Assembly (NCBI GenBank): GCA_938034875.1
Contig: CALHND010000004.1
Location: forward strand, 217,093-281,092
Source: an uncultured Clostridia bacterium
GTDB taxonomy: Bacteria > Bacillota > Clostridia > Oscillospirales > Acutalibacteraceae
DNA: 64,000 nucleotides
Reading direction: 5' to 3'
Part shown: one piece after another, positions 44,261 to 53,530 of the stretch
Numbering within the stretch: the stretch's first letter is position 1
Layout of the letters: every line of letters starts with the position of its first letter
Translations under genes and position numbers: made by a program
Notes under the pieces: model-generated
What the model was told of the DNA's origin: nothing
What the model saw: only the letters and a program-made list of their open reading frames with translations
Database searches by the model: none

Positions 44261-44590
44261 ATGATCAAAAAAATTCTAGCAACTGTCATAACATTATGTT
44301 TTGTTGTCGGAGCAGCTTCTTCTACCTTAGCCAGCGCTGCACCCTCAGCTGACGTTAATAAGGACAGCAGTTCTACTGCCGAAGATTTACTTGTTCTCGA
44401 ACAGCATATTCTTAATCTTCAAACTATCAGTATTTACAACTATGATGTAAACAATGACGGAGTTGTTGATTCATCAGACCTCGTTGCTCTTCAGGCACAT
44501 CTTCTCGGTTTTTCTATTATTGATGAAGCAGAAAGTTCTGATGAAGATATTTTCAACCCCGGTATTGAGGATGCATCGGACGTTCTTTAA
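44261..44590 (+). CDS. Secreted dockerin-only protein
   Basis: A 109-residue exported protein made of a signal peptide (residues 1-27, ending ASA) and one type-I dockerin-like domain. The second calcium loop is complete: DVNNDGVVDSSDLVALQAHL (D-x-N-x-D-G-x-x-D-S-x-D). The first loop, ADVNKDSSSTAEDLLVLEQH, keeps DVNKDSS and the helix but lacks the glycine and the following aspartates, so it is degenerate. No catalytic or binding module is attached, unlike normal cellulosomal components. An acidic tail follows. AAGGTGATG precedes the ATG. It could plug a cohesin, act as a scaffold partner or be a remnant of a larger enzyme; no cohesin is seen in the window. Confidence 0.82.
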   Translation: MIKKILATVITLCFVVGAASSTLASAAPSADVNKDSSSTAEDLLVLEQHILNLQTISIYNYDVNNDGVVDSSDLVALQAHLLGFSIIDEAESSDEDIFNPGIEDASDVL

Positions 44591-45473
44591 ACATCTGTTT
44601 CAAGACAGCTGGTTTTATACTTTTCAATATAAAATAGTTTTTCACTTTCCCAGCCCTGTATGAGTATTGTTGCATCAATTTACTTATTTAGGATGCAGTG
44701 TTCGATATTTTGTCTCCATTTTCGCCTTCTTTGCAATTTATGTTTTACTTGAAGCGTATGATTCTATTAATATGCTGGGGTAATACAACGTTGTGAACCG
44801 CTCGATATGTGGTGACAAAAGATAGCAAAAAGCTGCTATTTCTTTTGCTTTGCTTTTGCACAAATTTGCTATGGTATGTATCGAAGTTTCACCCGTTTTT
44901 AAATGTGTTAATTAGTCAAAGTAAAATTAAATAGCCATCGCTGTTGAAATACACTCGTAAACAAATAGCTATAGGCAAAATAATTGATTGTGCTTTTAGG
45001 TTGCACAGTCGCTATAAATACAAAAAAAGTCGTGAATGATATACACCCAAAAGTTATATATTTTTGGGATGCGATAATCATTTACGGCTTATTTGGTTAT
45101 TAATACAATTAATACACCAAATGGGTTTTTACAATAAAATTGGTTGATCGGTCGATTATATTGCATATTTTTGTTTCAAATGAACAACTTTAATGTAACT
45201 CTCTTTGTAAATTTCATGACAAATTTAAATTGTAGTTGTACTAAAAATAGTAAATATTCATAATATTTTAATTTATAATCATTAATTGAGTTAATAATTA
45301 TTAAAAATATAATATATAAAAAAATAAAAAAAAATATTAAATATTTTATATCGAAAAATTTGTTTTGTGCAAATAGCACTATATGGTTTATCTTTTTTTA
45401 TAAATTTGGTAAATAGTATTATTTTATATTATGTACTATAATTTATTTAAGATTTTATAAAGGTGATGATTAT
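44591..45473. other. Long AT-rich intergenic region
   Basis: 883 bases with no supported gene. A possible weak terminator (ATAGCA/TGCTAT stem with T-rich tail) lies at about 44820-44845. A 64-base RNA-type hairpin lies at 45027-45090. The last 250 bases are almost pure A/T and lead to the start of the first giant secreted protein, for which TATAAT near 45437 is the only promoter-like element. Confidence 0.6.
45027..45090 (+). ncRNA. Candidate structured RNA hairpin
   Basis: A 14-base-pair outer stem (45027-45040 with 45077-45090) and a seven-pair inner stem (CCCAAAA 45046-45052 with TTTTGGG 45062-45068). Two of the outer pairs are G-U when read as plus-strand RNA and would be mismatched on the other strand, so a plus-strand transcript is favoured. 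Function is unknown. Confidence 0.45.
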
Positions 45474-48400
45474 ATGCAAAAAAACAAAGTAAAACGTTTC
45501 TTATGCACGTTGCTGACATTTGTCATGCTAATATCCATGTTTTCCATGGTTACAGTAACATCGGCAAGTGCTCTTGACGATGAACTCGCCAATCTTACCA
45601 ATTACATGATAAACGGAGTCGTCAAGGATCAATGGACGCTCAGCGGACCAAATATTAGCATTTCCAATGGTTCCATTGTAATGCACCGCAGATCAGGACA
45701 AACTGCCAAAACTGTAAATTCGTACGATCTCTCGAACGGATTTACTTTTTCCGGTGACCTTGACTTTACGGGCGGCGGTTTCTTGTTTACCGATAATAGC
45801 TATGTTTATATTGGAAACATGAAGATACAGTACTACGCAAGCTCTAACACAAGCCCCGTTACGTTTAAAATTTACGACAGAGTCACGGGTAATCTGTTAG
45901 GTTCTTCTTATCTGCCTATTTGCGACAAATTGAACGGAACAAACGCGCTTAAGAAAAACTACAACTTCACCGTTAAAAACGGTTTGCTTACCGTAAAAGT
46001 TGACGGTCAACCGATTGCTTTCGATACCGAAGATAACATGCAAGTTAATGTATCATCGGTTGATTTTTCTAATTCCAATATAGAAATTTTTCTAGCTTGG
46101 GTTGGAGATCCAAGTCCTACCTACAACAATCAGACTAATATTAAACTTTTCAGCGAGTTCCCCTACTCCACTGTCGCTGATTTCGAGAGCTTTTTGAGCA
46201 GTCTTACAAATAAAAGCGACTATGCTGATATTGTTAAAGCTGAAAGTCTCTACAATATAGTAATGGCGAACGGCTCTGCAGATCTAAAAGCTGAAATCGA
46301 GCCTTATATCAGCTATATCAATAATGCTCGTAGCTTCACATGGTCTGATATTAACGTTTTGACAGAAGAAAATGGTACTCTGCTTATCGACGGCGCAGCT
46401 TATGACGGCTCTGCCACCGTTACCGCGGGTAATACATATACTGTTACCGCTGTTCCTAACGCACGCTACAATTTCGCTGCGTTTGTTGACAAAAACGGAA
46501 ACGTTATTTCAACCAATTCAAGCTACTCTTTAATACCTACATCTGATACATATATTAAAGCAACATACATAGCCAAAGTTTATTCCAACTGGTCGATAAC
46601 TTCTACCCAGGGCGGTAAGGTTATGCTGAACGGAGGGCTTATTAACAGCTCTGACGAGTTCGAAGTAGGCACTTCTGCCACAATTGAAGCTGTTGCTGAC
46701 AGTGGCTACTGCTTCCTTTATTGGACAAACGGCAGCGGACAAGTAGTCTCAACAGACGCTAAGTTCAATATCACCTTTGACGATACGGTAACCTATATCG
46801 CTAACTTCTCAAATAATCCCGACGACATACTCGATTATGAGCTGTCCAACATCAAAGAAGTACTTGAAAGTGGATTTACTGCCGAAGACTGGACATTTTC
46901 AAATGTACAAACTCCCGGCGATACAAACAGTAAAATTACTGCTAACGGTCAGATGGCGCTTTCTACAAGAGGTACCACTACCGCTGCTTCCACATTCAGA
47001 TATGACCTCTCGGACGGCTTCAATCTTTCTGCTAACTTCGATTTCTCAAGCTGGGGTCATAAGCTGTCAGATAGCTATATTAAAGTAGGCAATCTGAGCA
47101 TTAAATTCCAAACAAATAATAACAATGGCCAGCCGGTTTACCTGCAGGTTATCAACGCCGCAGACAATTCTACACTCGCTACATCCGAGAAAATTGCAGA
47201 TTCGTTATATGTAAACGGCTCTACACCCCTTAAAAGGAATTACGTTATATCCGTTGACAGCGAAGGCAAGCTGACAATTACGGTTGACGGCGTTAAGCTT
47301 ACCTGGGGCACCGAGACTGCAACATATGTAGACGTTTCTACTATTGATTTTACAAATGCACAGGTTCAGCTTGTTCAGGGATGGGTTTCTGACAATCACA
47401 CAAAAATCAACTATCAAAGTGGATTTTCACTTACTAAAGACTTCCCCTACAGCACTGTTGACGAGTTCCAGGCCTACATTGACAGCATTGACACCGATGA
47501 TAAGGATGCTCTTGCTACCGCAATGCACTGGGTAGATGTTGTACAGGCTTATGGATCTGAAGACCTTTTTGCTAAATTAGATACATTCAACTTCTATAAA
47601 GCTAAATATGATATTAGCACTACTGTCGGCGGCACCATTTTAAACAACGGCGAAGCATTTGTTAACGATTACAGAACAACCAACCGCCTTGCGGTCGGCA
47701 CTGTACTTAATCTGACTGCTAAGGCTGACGAAGGCTACACATTTGCCTACTGGGCCGACAAAGACGGTAATATAAAATCTACTGACCTGGCACTGACCGT
47801 AACTCTTATCGAAAAAGGCGTTACTGTTACCGCAGTATTTATAAAAGATACTGCTGAAATCAATGATACGGTCAATATCTACTTCAAGAACCGTTCCGGA
47901 AAAATTGTTTCTACCGTTTCAGTAACAAAGGGCAGCATCGTTGATCTGCCTGCACTCAGCACTGCGGCTAGCTACGGTTATACCGTAAACGGATGGATTG
48001 TAAACGGCACAGTAATGGCTTCCGGTAGCATCATTGCCGAAAAAGACACAATTATTTCCGCCGATTACACCAAGGAAACTACTTTGTATTTTGTTTGCGT
48101 AAATAACGCAGTCGAAGAAATCAACTCTTATTACAATTACAACGACCGCATTACCGTTATATTTGATGAAAGCTTACTTGGCGACGGCGAATACTTTGGC
48201 GGATGGATAAACGGTTCGAACGTCATTGTAAGCTATGACAAGGAATATACATTCTATGTTGGTGCTGACGTTACGCTCAACGCTGTTATTACAATAGCCA
48301 CTGTTGAAGCTGTACCCACAATCAACGTTACCGACGCATCGGCAATTGCCGATGGAACAAAGGCTTCCTTCCTCACTGAGCGTTATGTTCCAGAAGGATA

Positions 48401-48659
48401 CAATTTAGTTGAATCAGGCGTTATTTACACAGCTGATGACAACTACGACACATTGACGCTCGACAAAGTTAACGGTACAAGCATCCGCGTAAAAGAAGCA
48501 TCTTCCGTATCCCCCTGTGGTCAGTTTAGACAGACTATCGGATCAAGCTCAGGAGCTGCACTCAATATTTCGCTTGTTGCATACCTGATTTACTCGGACG
48601 CTGAAGGCAATCTTTATACGATCTATACTAACGTTTATACTGTTGCTATTAACCAGTAA
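45474..48659 (+). CDS. Large secreted multi-domain protein (lectin-like and B-repeat-like modules)
   Basis: A 1061-residue exported protein. A signal peptide covers about residues 1-33 (ending SASA). Two homologous beta-sandwich modules that look like concanavalin/LamG-type sugar-binding domains lie at about 34-240 and 455-685; each has a YDLSNGF/YDLSDGF strand, a YVYIGNMKI/YIKVGNLSI strand and a FPYSTVADF/FPYSTVDEF end. Between and after them are InlB B-repeat-like modules (GGKVMLNGGLINSSDEFEVG and GGTILNNGEAFVNDY, each with a Y.F.YW strand). Residues about 795-1061 form a C-terminal part shared with the next gene. No catalytic motif, anchor or LPxTG-like signal is seen, so it is probably released or held non-covalently. 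An AAGGTGATG site precedes the ATG. Confidence 0.78.
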   Translation: MQKNKVKRFLCTLLTFVMLISMFSMVTVTSASALDDELANLTNYMINGVVKDQWTLSGPNISISNGSIVMHRRSGQTAKTVNSYDLSNGFTFSGDLDFTGGGFLFTDNSYVYIGNMKIQYYASSNTSPVTFKIYDRVTGNLLGSSYLPICDKLNGTNALKKNYNFTVKNGLLTVKVDGQPIAFDTEDNMQVNVSSVDFSNSNIEIFLAWVGDPSPTYNNQTNIKLFSEFPYSTVADFESFLSSLTNKSDYADIVKAESLYNIVMANGSADLKAEIEPYISYINNARSFTWSDINVLTEENGTLLIDGAAYDGSATVTAGNTYTVTAVPNARYNFAAFVDKNGNVISTNSSYSLIPTSDTYIKATYIAKVYSNWSITSTQGGKVMLNGGLINSSDEFEVGTSATIEAVADSGYCFLYWTNGSGQVVSTDAKFNITFDDTVTYIANFSNNPDDILDYELSNIKEVLESGFTAEDWTFSNVQTPGDTNSKITANGQMALSTRGTTTAASTFRYDLSDGFNLSANFDFSSWGHKLSDSYIKVGNLSIKFQTNNNNGQPVYLQVINAADNSTLATSEKIADSLYVNGSTPLKRNYVISVDSEGKLTITVDGVKLTWGTETATYVDVSTIDFTNAQVQLVQGWVSDNHTKINYQSGFSLTKDFPYSTVDEFQAYIDSIDTDDKDALATAMHWVDVVQAYGSEDLFAKLDTFNFYKAKYDISTTVGGTILNNGEAFVNDYRTTNRLAVGTVLNLTAKADEGYTFAYWADKDGNIKSTDLALTVTLIEKGVTVTAVFIKDTAEINDTVNIYFKNRSGKIVSTVSVTKGSIVDLPALSTAASYGYTVNGWIVNGTVMASGSIIAEKDTIISADYTKETTLYFVCVNNAVEEINSYYNYNDRITVIFDESLLGDGEYFGGWINGSNVIVSYDKEYTFYVGADVTLNAVITIATVEAVPTINVTDASAIADGTKASFLTERYVPEGYNLVESGVIYTADDNYDTLTLDKVNGTSIRVKEASSVSPCGQFRQTIGSSSGAALNISLVAYLIYSDAEGNLYTIYTNVYTVAINQ

Positions 48660-48682
48660 ATAAAGAAGGGAGAGTTATAACA

Positions 48683-51600
48683 ATGAATAAAATTATAAAA
48701 AGAACTATAAGCGCTGTCCTTTCTTTCAGCATGTTGTTAACTATGTTCAGCATGCTGGCTAGCGTAGCTGTTGCCGAAACAGAATATGACTCGGGCAATA
48801 TGCCAAAGAGCTTTTTCACGAACGAATATTGGGGCATAGCAGATGACGATACATCTGTTTACGAGCTCGCTGACGGTTCTCTTAAATTCAGTACAACTCA
48901 AATTAAGGATATCGGCAGCTATTACAACGACGGCTTTGAAACAATGTTTAAGGCTATCGGAGGTTTTGAACTCACCTTCCGTGCAAATTCAGATGCATCA
49001 GAGGGCTATGTTTTCGGACTTGCTGCTCCGGCAAACACTAGCAAAGGCTCAAACTACAACTTCTACATTCGCAAAGGAGCAAGCAAAACCTATCTTGCCG
49101 AAACCTATGCAAATATTAATGGATTTTACTACGGCGATTGGGTAAAGCTGGGCGTTAATTTCAACGACAAAGACGGAGCTACTGAAATTGAATTTTCTAT
49201 CAACGATGTAAAGCTCAACTTCTTTCTCAGCACCAATTCCACCAATCAAAGCTATGCTTCGGAATATGAAGCACTCAGCATCAGAAACGGCAACTTAGTT
49301 GACCGCAACCCGTATAACCAGAACAACTCTTATATTAAGATTCGTCCGTACTATAATGGCGGATTTGAGTCTTCTCCGAACAAAGACAACCAGCTTTACT
49401 TTGCTTCGGTTGACTCAATTAACAAAGTTACTGAAGGAAACTTTGTTACCAAAATTGCCGTAGTCGGCGACTCTATTTCCCAGGGTGTAGGAGCATCCCC
49501 TATCCGTACTAATTCTTATGTAGCTCATTTACAGAAGCTGCTCGGTCCTAATTATGACGTATACAACTGCGGCGCTTCCGCAAATACGGCAATGACCGGA
49601 ACATATAATAATTATACCGGTCAGGTAATTTATTTCTCTGCAATGCTGTTTAACCCCGATTATGTAATATTCGCACTTGGTACTAATGACGGACAAGCTA
49701 CATATTGGGATAAATTCTACTATTACGGACCAAGCACAGGCGCGACCAATAACGATTGGCGCACCATAAACGTTGCAAAAAATGATAACGGAGATTATAT
49801 TGATTCCGTTACATACGCAAGCGACGGTACTACCATCAAAGAAAAGGTTACTGTTAACAACGACGGAACAGTTAACTACTACTTCCTCGACCCTAACGGA
49901 ACCGCACATACATACAACAATATTAAATTCAGCGCAGAAGAAAAATTCATGACTCAAGCCGGTGATATCATCAACTCCTTTTCAAGCAATGTTTATCGCA
50001 CAGACGCTCACGCAAAGGTTATCATCTCCTCTGCAATGAACACTTGGGGAGATCTTGCTGACACATGGAACCGTCAGGAAGAAGCAGTCAATGCTCAAAA
50101 GAAGCTTGCTGCTCAAAATCAAAATGTTATCGGTATCATTGACAACTATGAATTTACCGCAAAGTATAATGAGGACTCTACCTCTGAAAACTATTATAAA
50201 AATTTCTCTGATGACGGTCTGCACCCCAACAATAGCGGTCACATCTTACTGGCTAACCACATATACGATTATCTAAATAATTTTGACTTAACAACAGAAG
50301 ATAAAGCCCTAAGCTACACATCTTACGGCAATGAAAACACAGATGTAAATGTAAAAGAAATTAACGAAGGAGCAGATACTACAATCGTTCCTGCCTACTT
50401 TTCCGCTTCCGGCAAATCTGCAACTTCCACCTCTACTACTGGTACTCTTGAAAACGGCACTGTTTCTTCTGTTAACAAAATTGATTTGGGATTTAAGTTC
50501 GAAGCTTCGATCTCTATGGCATACAAATGGGTAACCGGCGTATGCACATACAGTGACAGTATTACCAACTTCAACCAATACGCTTGCGTTAGACATTCAT
50601 TTGGAGACCTTGAACTGCGTATGTGGCGCGTAGTCAACAGCAGCAGCGCTCCAGGATTTGTTTTCGGCCTATTCTATAAAGGTTCGCTTGTTGGAAATTA
50701 TCAGTATTGGCAAAGCTCCAATACAGGGTACAACTCCATATGCGGTGAAAAGCTAACACTTGATATTTCATATGACAGCGGTAATATGACCGTTAGCATG
50801 AAACGTGTATTTAACGGTAATAGTTATACGAATATTGAAAAATGGGATACATCCACAGCAGAAAGTGTTGTTGTTTACTCAATTGACAAGGACACTTTCC
50901 TCGCAGGAATTGGCGCAAATGCAGTATCTCCTATCAATAATATTAGATACTCGGCTTCAGGTCAGGCTTGCCGTGGAGCAATGCTCACAAGTGTTGCTTT
51001 AAAGGCCACCGGAGCTCAGGTTGATTACAATATTCAAACAACTACGGGCGGTAAGATTTACTCCGACGGTGTTGTATTTGATAACACAGCTGATCACTAT
51101 GTCGGCGACGAAGCAGTTCTGAAAGCAGTCATCGACGATAGCACATACTACCGCTTTAACAGCTGGCAGGATTCTAATGGAAATATCCTTTCGACCGATA
51201 CGGAATACTATGTTTGCTTTGATGAAAACATTGACATTATCGCCGTATTTGACGAAATCCCCTACTCTGATTACACAATTACAGCTGACAACGGCGGCAG
51301 CATCCTCATGGATGGCGAAGCATTTGTTGATGGTACATTGTATGAGGTAGGCTATGAACACACTATCTCAGCAGTAGCTGACGAGGGCTACACCTTCGGA
51401 GGCTGGATGGGCGAAAACAATAAGATTGTTTCTCTCGATTCAGACTACACCTTCACAATCGGTGATACCCTCACGCTCAATGCAATTTTTGTTCCTACTG
51501 TTTACGCTGACTCTTTCTCAGCCGTTACAGTCGGAGGCGGCAAAGTTGAATATACACAGGCTGACCGCTATGTAGTCGGCACATATGTCAAAGTAGCCGC

Positions 51601-52813
51601 TATTATACCAAAGAATTATGATTTCCACGGTTGGTATGATGCAAATGACAGCCTGATCAGCAATGACCCTGTCATCTATTATGAGATGCAGGCTGATAAT
51701 GCTCTTACAGCAAAGCTTGAGTATGTTCTCTATTCCAAGTTCACCATTACAGCTGATAATGGAACTGTCACCATAAACGGCAAACCGTTTAATCCTGACA
51801 CAAAATACTATGCAGGCGATACATATACACTTACCGCTACTGCAAACGACGGTTATACCTTTGAATACTGGAAAGTAAACGGCGTTGTTGTTTCTAAAGA
51901 CGCTGAATACAAAATCAAACTTGCTGCTGCTTCTGATGTTGAAGCTGTATTTACAGCTGATAACGCAGAAAACATTACCGTAGTATTTACTAACCGTACC
52001 GGTAAAATAGTAGCATCAGTCACAGTAGCAAAGGGCGGTAATGTTAATCTGCCTGAGCTGCCGGCAACATACGGATACATCTATAACGGATGGAACGTTA
52101 ACGGTACTGTTATGGCTCCGGGTGAAACCGTGATCGCTAACAGCGACATGGTTATTACCGCTAACGCTGTATTTAACGCTACAAAATACACTGTAAACGT
52201 TTCAGGCTCTGCAAACGATGATGAGATATCCGGAGAATACAACTACAATGATAAGATCACAGTTGTATTTGACTCAAGCGTACTTGATGCCGGAGATTTC
52301 TTCGGAGGCTGGGCAGATGGTAATAACAATGTTATCAGCTACGCTGAAACCTATACCTTCTTTGTAGGCGCTGATGTTGACATCGTTGCAGTTATTACTG
52401 CTCAACCCGTTGATCCAGTTCCTGTTATTGCGGTAACCGACATAACTGTAACAAACGACGGAAAGAGTGTTTCCTTCCTCAGTGAGCGTTCCATTCCGAA
52501 CGGTTATAAGTTTGTCGAATCAGGCGTAATTTACACCGCAAACGCTGATCTTGCCAACATCATGGATCGCGACAACGTTGGCGGCGCTATAAAGCAAAAG
52601 TCCGCTCTGCAAAACACAAACAACGGTCAGTTCAGAATGACCGTATCTTCGAGAGAAGGTACCGCTATTACGGTATATCTGAGAGCCTATCTCACCTACA
52701 TCGACGCTGACGGCAAATATATTACAATCTACTCGAATGTTTACTCGGGTTCAACTGTTGCCGACGATAATGTTGATACCGGTATTGAAGAAGGACCTGA
52801 AGATGAATTCTAA
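48683..52813 (+). CDS. Large secreted SGNH hydrolase with lectin-like and B-repeat-like modules
   Basis: A 1376-residue exported protein. Signal peptide at 1-31 (ending AVA). A beta-sandwich module at about 32-250 is followed by an SGNH/GDSL esterase domain: VVGDSISQG with the serine in GDSIS (262-266), GTND (333-336) and DGLHPN with the catalytic Asp511 and His514. A second lectin-like module occupies about 560-775, then four to five InlB B-repeat-like units at about 780-1090, and a C-terminal part (about 1094-1376) homologous to that of the preceding gene. The esterase could remove acetyl or other acyl groups from a plant or host glycan. It lies 23 bases after its neighbour with a GGGAGAG site, so they are an operon. 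No wall-sorting signal is visible. Confidence 0.83.
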   Translation: MNKIIKRTISAVLSFSMLLTMFSMLASVAVAETEYDSGNMPKSFFTNEYWGIADDDTSVYELADGSLKFSTTQIKDIGSYYNDGFETMFKAIGGFELTFRANSDASEGYVFGLAAPANTSKGSNYNFYIRKGASKTYLAETYANINGFYYGDWVKLGVNFNDKDGATEIEFSINDVKLNFFLSTNSTNQSYASEYEALSIRNGNLVDRNPYNQNNSYIKIRPYYNGGFESSPNKDNQLYFASVDSINKVTEGNFVTKIAVVGDSISQGVGASPIRTNSYVAHLQKLLGPNYDVYNCGASANTAMTGTYNNYTGQVIYFSAMLFNPDYVIFALGTNDGQATYWDKFYYYGPSTGATNNDWRTINVAKNDNGDYIDSVTYASDGTTIKEKVTVNNDGTVNYYFLDPNGTAHTYNNIKFSAEEKFMTQAGDIINSFSSNVYRTDAHAKVIISSAMNTWGDLADTWNRQEEAVNAQKKLAAQNQNVIGIIDNYEFTAKYNEDSTSENYYKNFSDDGLHPNNSGHILLANHIYDYLNNFDLTTEDKALSYTSYGNENTDVNVKEINEGADTTIVPAYFSASGKSATSTSTTGTLENGTVSSVNKIDLGFKFEASISMAYKWVTGVCTYSDSITNFNQYACVRHSFGDLELRMWRVVNSSSAPGFVFGLFYKGSLVGNYQYWQSSNTGYNSICGEKLTLDISYDSGNMTVSMKRVFNGNSYTNIEKWDTSTAESVVVYSIDKDTFLAGIGANAVSPINNIRYSASGQACRGAMLTSVALKATGAQVDYNIQTTTGGKIYSDGVVFDNTADHYVGDEAVLKAVIDDSTYYRFNSWQDSNGNILSTDTEYYVCFDENIDIIAVFDEIPYSDYTITADNGGSILMDGEAFVDGTLYEVGYEHTISAVADEGYTFGGWMGENNKIVSLDSDYTFTIGDTLTLNAIFVPTVYADSFSAVTVGGGKVEYTQADRYVVGTYVKVAAIIPKNYDFHGWYDANDSLISNDPVIYYEMQADNALTAKLEYVLYSKFTITADNGTVTINGKPFNPDTKYYAGDTYTLTATANDGYTFEYWKVNGVVVSKDAEYKIKLAAASDVEAVFTADNAENITVVFTNRTGKIVASVTVAKGGNVNLPELPATYGYIYNGWNVNGTVMAPGETVIANSDMVITANAVFNATKYTVNVSGSANDDEISGEYNYNDKITVVFDSSVLDAGDFFGGWADGNNNVISYAETYTFFVGADVDIVAVITAQPVDPVPVIAVTDITVTNDGKSVSFLSERSIPNGYKFVESGVIYTANADLANIMDRDNVGGAIKQKSALQNTNNGQFRMTVSSREGTAITVYLRAYLTYIDADGKYITIYSNVYSGSTVADDNVDTGIEEGPEDEF

Positions 52814-52835
52814 TCAATAAAAACGGCAATCAAAA

Positions 52836-52876
52836 AGCGAGCCATCCGTTCAAAGCGGATGGCTCGCTAATTTTTA
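52836..52876 (+). terminator. Terminator of the giant secreted-protein operon
   Basis: A perfect 13-base-pair GC-rich stem (52836-52848 with 52856-52868), seven-base loop, followed by aattttta. Confidence 0.92.
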
Positions 52877-53382
52877 TGTAGAATGTGATTTTTAGTGAAA
52901 ATTAATAGTAAATCTGTTGCTACAGAACACGTGCTGTTTTAATAATAAAGGCATCAGCAAACATCCGCTATTTTCAATAGTATTCTTACATTGCTGTACA
53001 CGCACCGTTTAAATAGTATTATTATTTTTCTAAAAAGGTTAAAAATTACGATCGTAACAAAAGGAACCTATTCTGTCATTGGCAAATGCAAAGAGGTTCT
53101 ACAATTTGCTGAGCAAATATCTGCAAATACACTACTATTAATAATCTCTTTCTGAAAAGTGACCGATATTGCAAAACTGATACCAATAGTAGTAAATAAG
53201 TTGATTGAACGCATTTATATCCACATCAATATAAGTCAATCGTTCATTGGTATGTAACAGTGGTTATTTGTTTTTAGGTTTGGGAATAATCAAAATTTCT
53301 ACAACAGCATAACTACTTTCTTTGATGGAATATATAAGGAAATATCCACTGACATACCAGCTTGCAGCATACAAAAACAGAG
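52877..53382. other. Intergenic region between convergent genes
   Basis: About 500 bases with no intact gene. The only coding-like stretch is the recombinase-like remnant at 53159-53257. Upstream of it (53050-53156) a second short open stretch in another frame reads KCKEVLQFAEQISANTLLL and ends at a stop, which I cannot assign. Confidence 0.6.
53159..53257 (+). pseudogene. Remnant resembling a serine recombinase C-terminus
   Basis: One frame reads VTDIAKLIPIVVNKLIERIY followed by IHINISQSFIGM and a stop. The pattern TDI..L.P.IVN.LI.RI.VH is typical of the C-terminal end of large serine recombinases of Tn4451/TnpX type. An in-frame TGA stands just before it and no upstream recombinase domains are present, so this can only be a decayed fragment. 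A chance match is possible given its 32 residues. Confidence 0.35.
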
Positions 53383-53413
53383 CGGTGCAACCCCTTTTTT
53401 GGGGTTGCACCGC
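53376..53413 (-). terminator. Hairpin terminator downstream of ispH-rpsA
   Basis: A perfect 13-base-pair stem (53383-53395 with 53401-53413) with a five-base loop. On the minus strand it is followed by TCTGTTTTTG. It lies about 120 bases after the ispH-rpsA stop. Confidence 0.75.
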
Positions 53414-53530
53414 AACTTACATAAAATAATTCCTTATGTGAAATGTCCATTTCACGACGCTGTTTTTTAATTATTTACTGTTATAGTAAAGTTTTAAACT
53501 GTACTAAAATGAAGTTTTTTAAGCAACAGC

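Noticed and set aside
45176..45379. 67-codon minus-strand reading frame in the AT-rich gap
   Set aside because: Almost pure A/T with Ile/Phe/Lys/Tyr runs, no ribosome binding site and no recognisable protein pattern; it is what random AT-rich DNA gives.
51025..51960. Repeated sequence in the second giant gene considered as a repeat array
   Set aside because: The repeats are diverged protein modules (B-repeat-like) in an intact reading frame, with no constant direct repeat or spacer pattern. No CRISPR array or cas gene was seen in the window.
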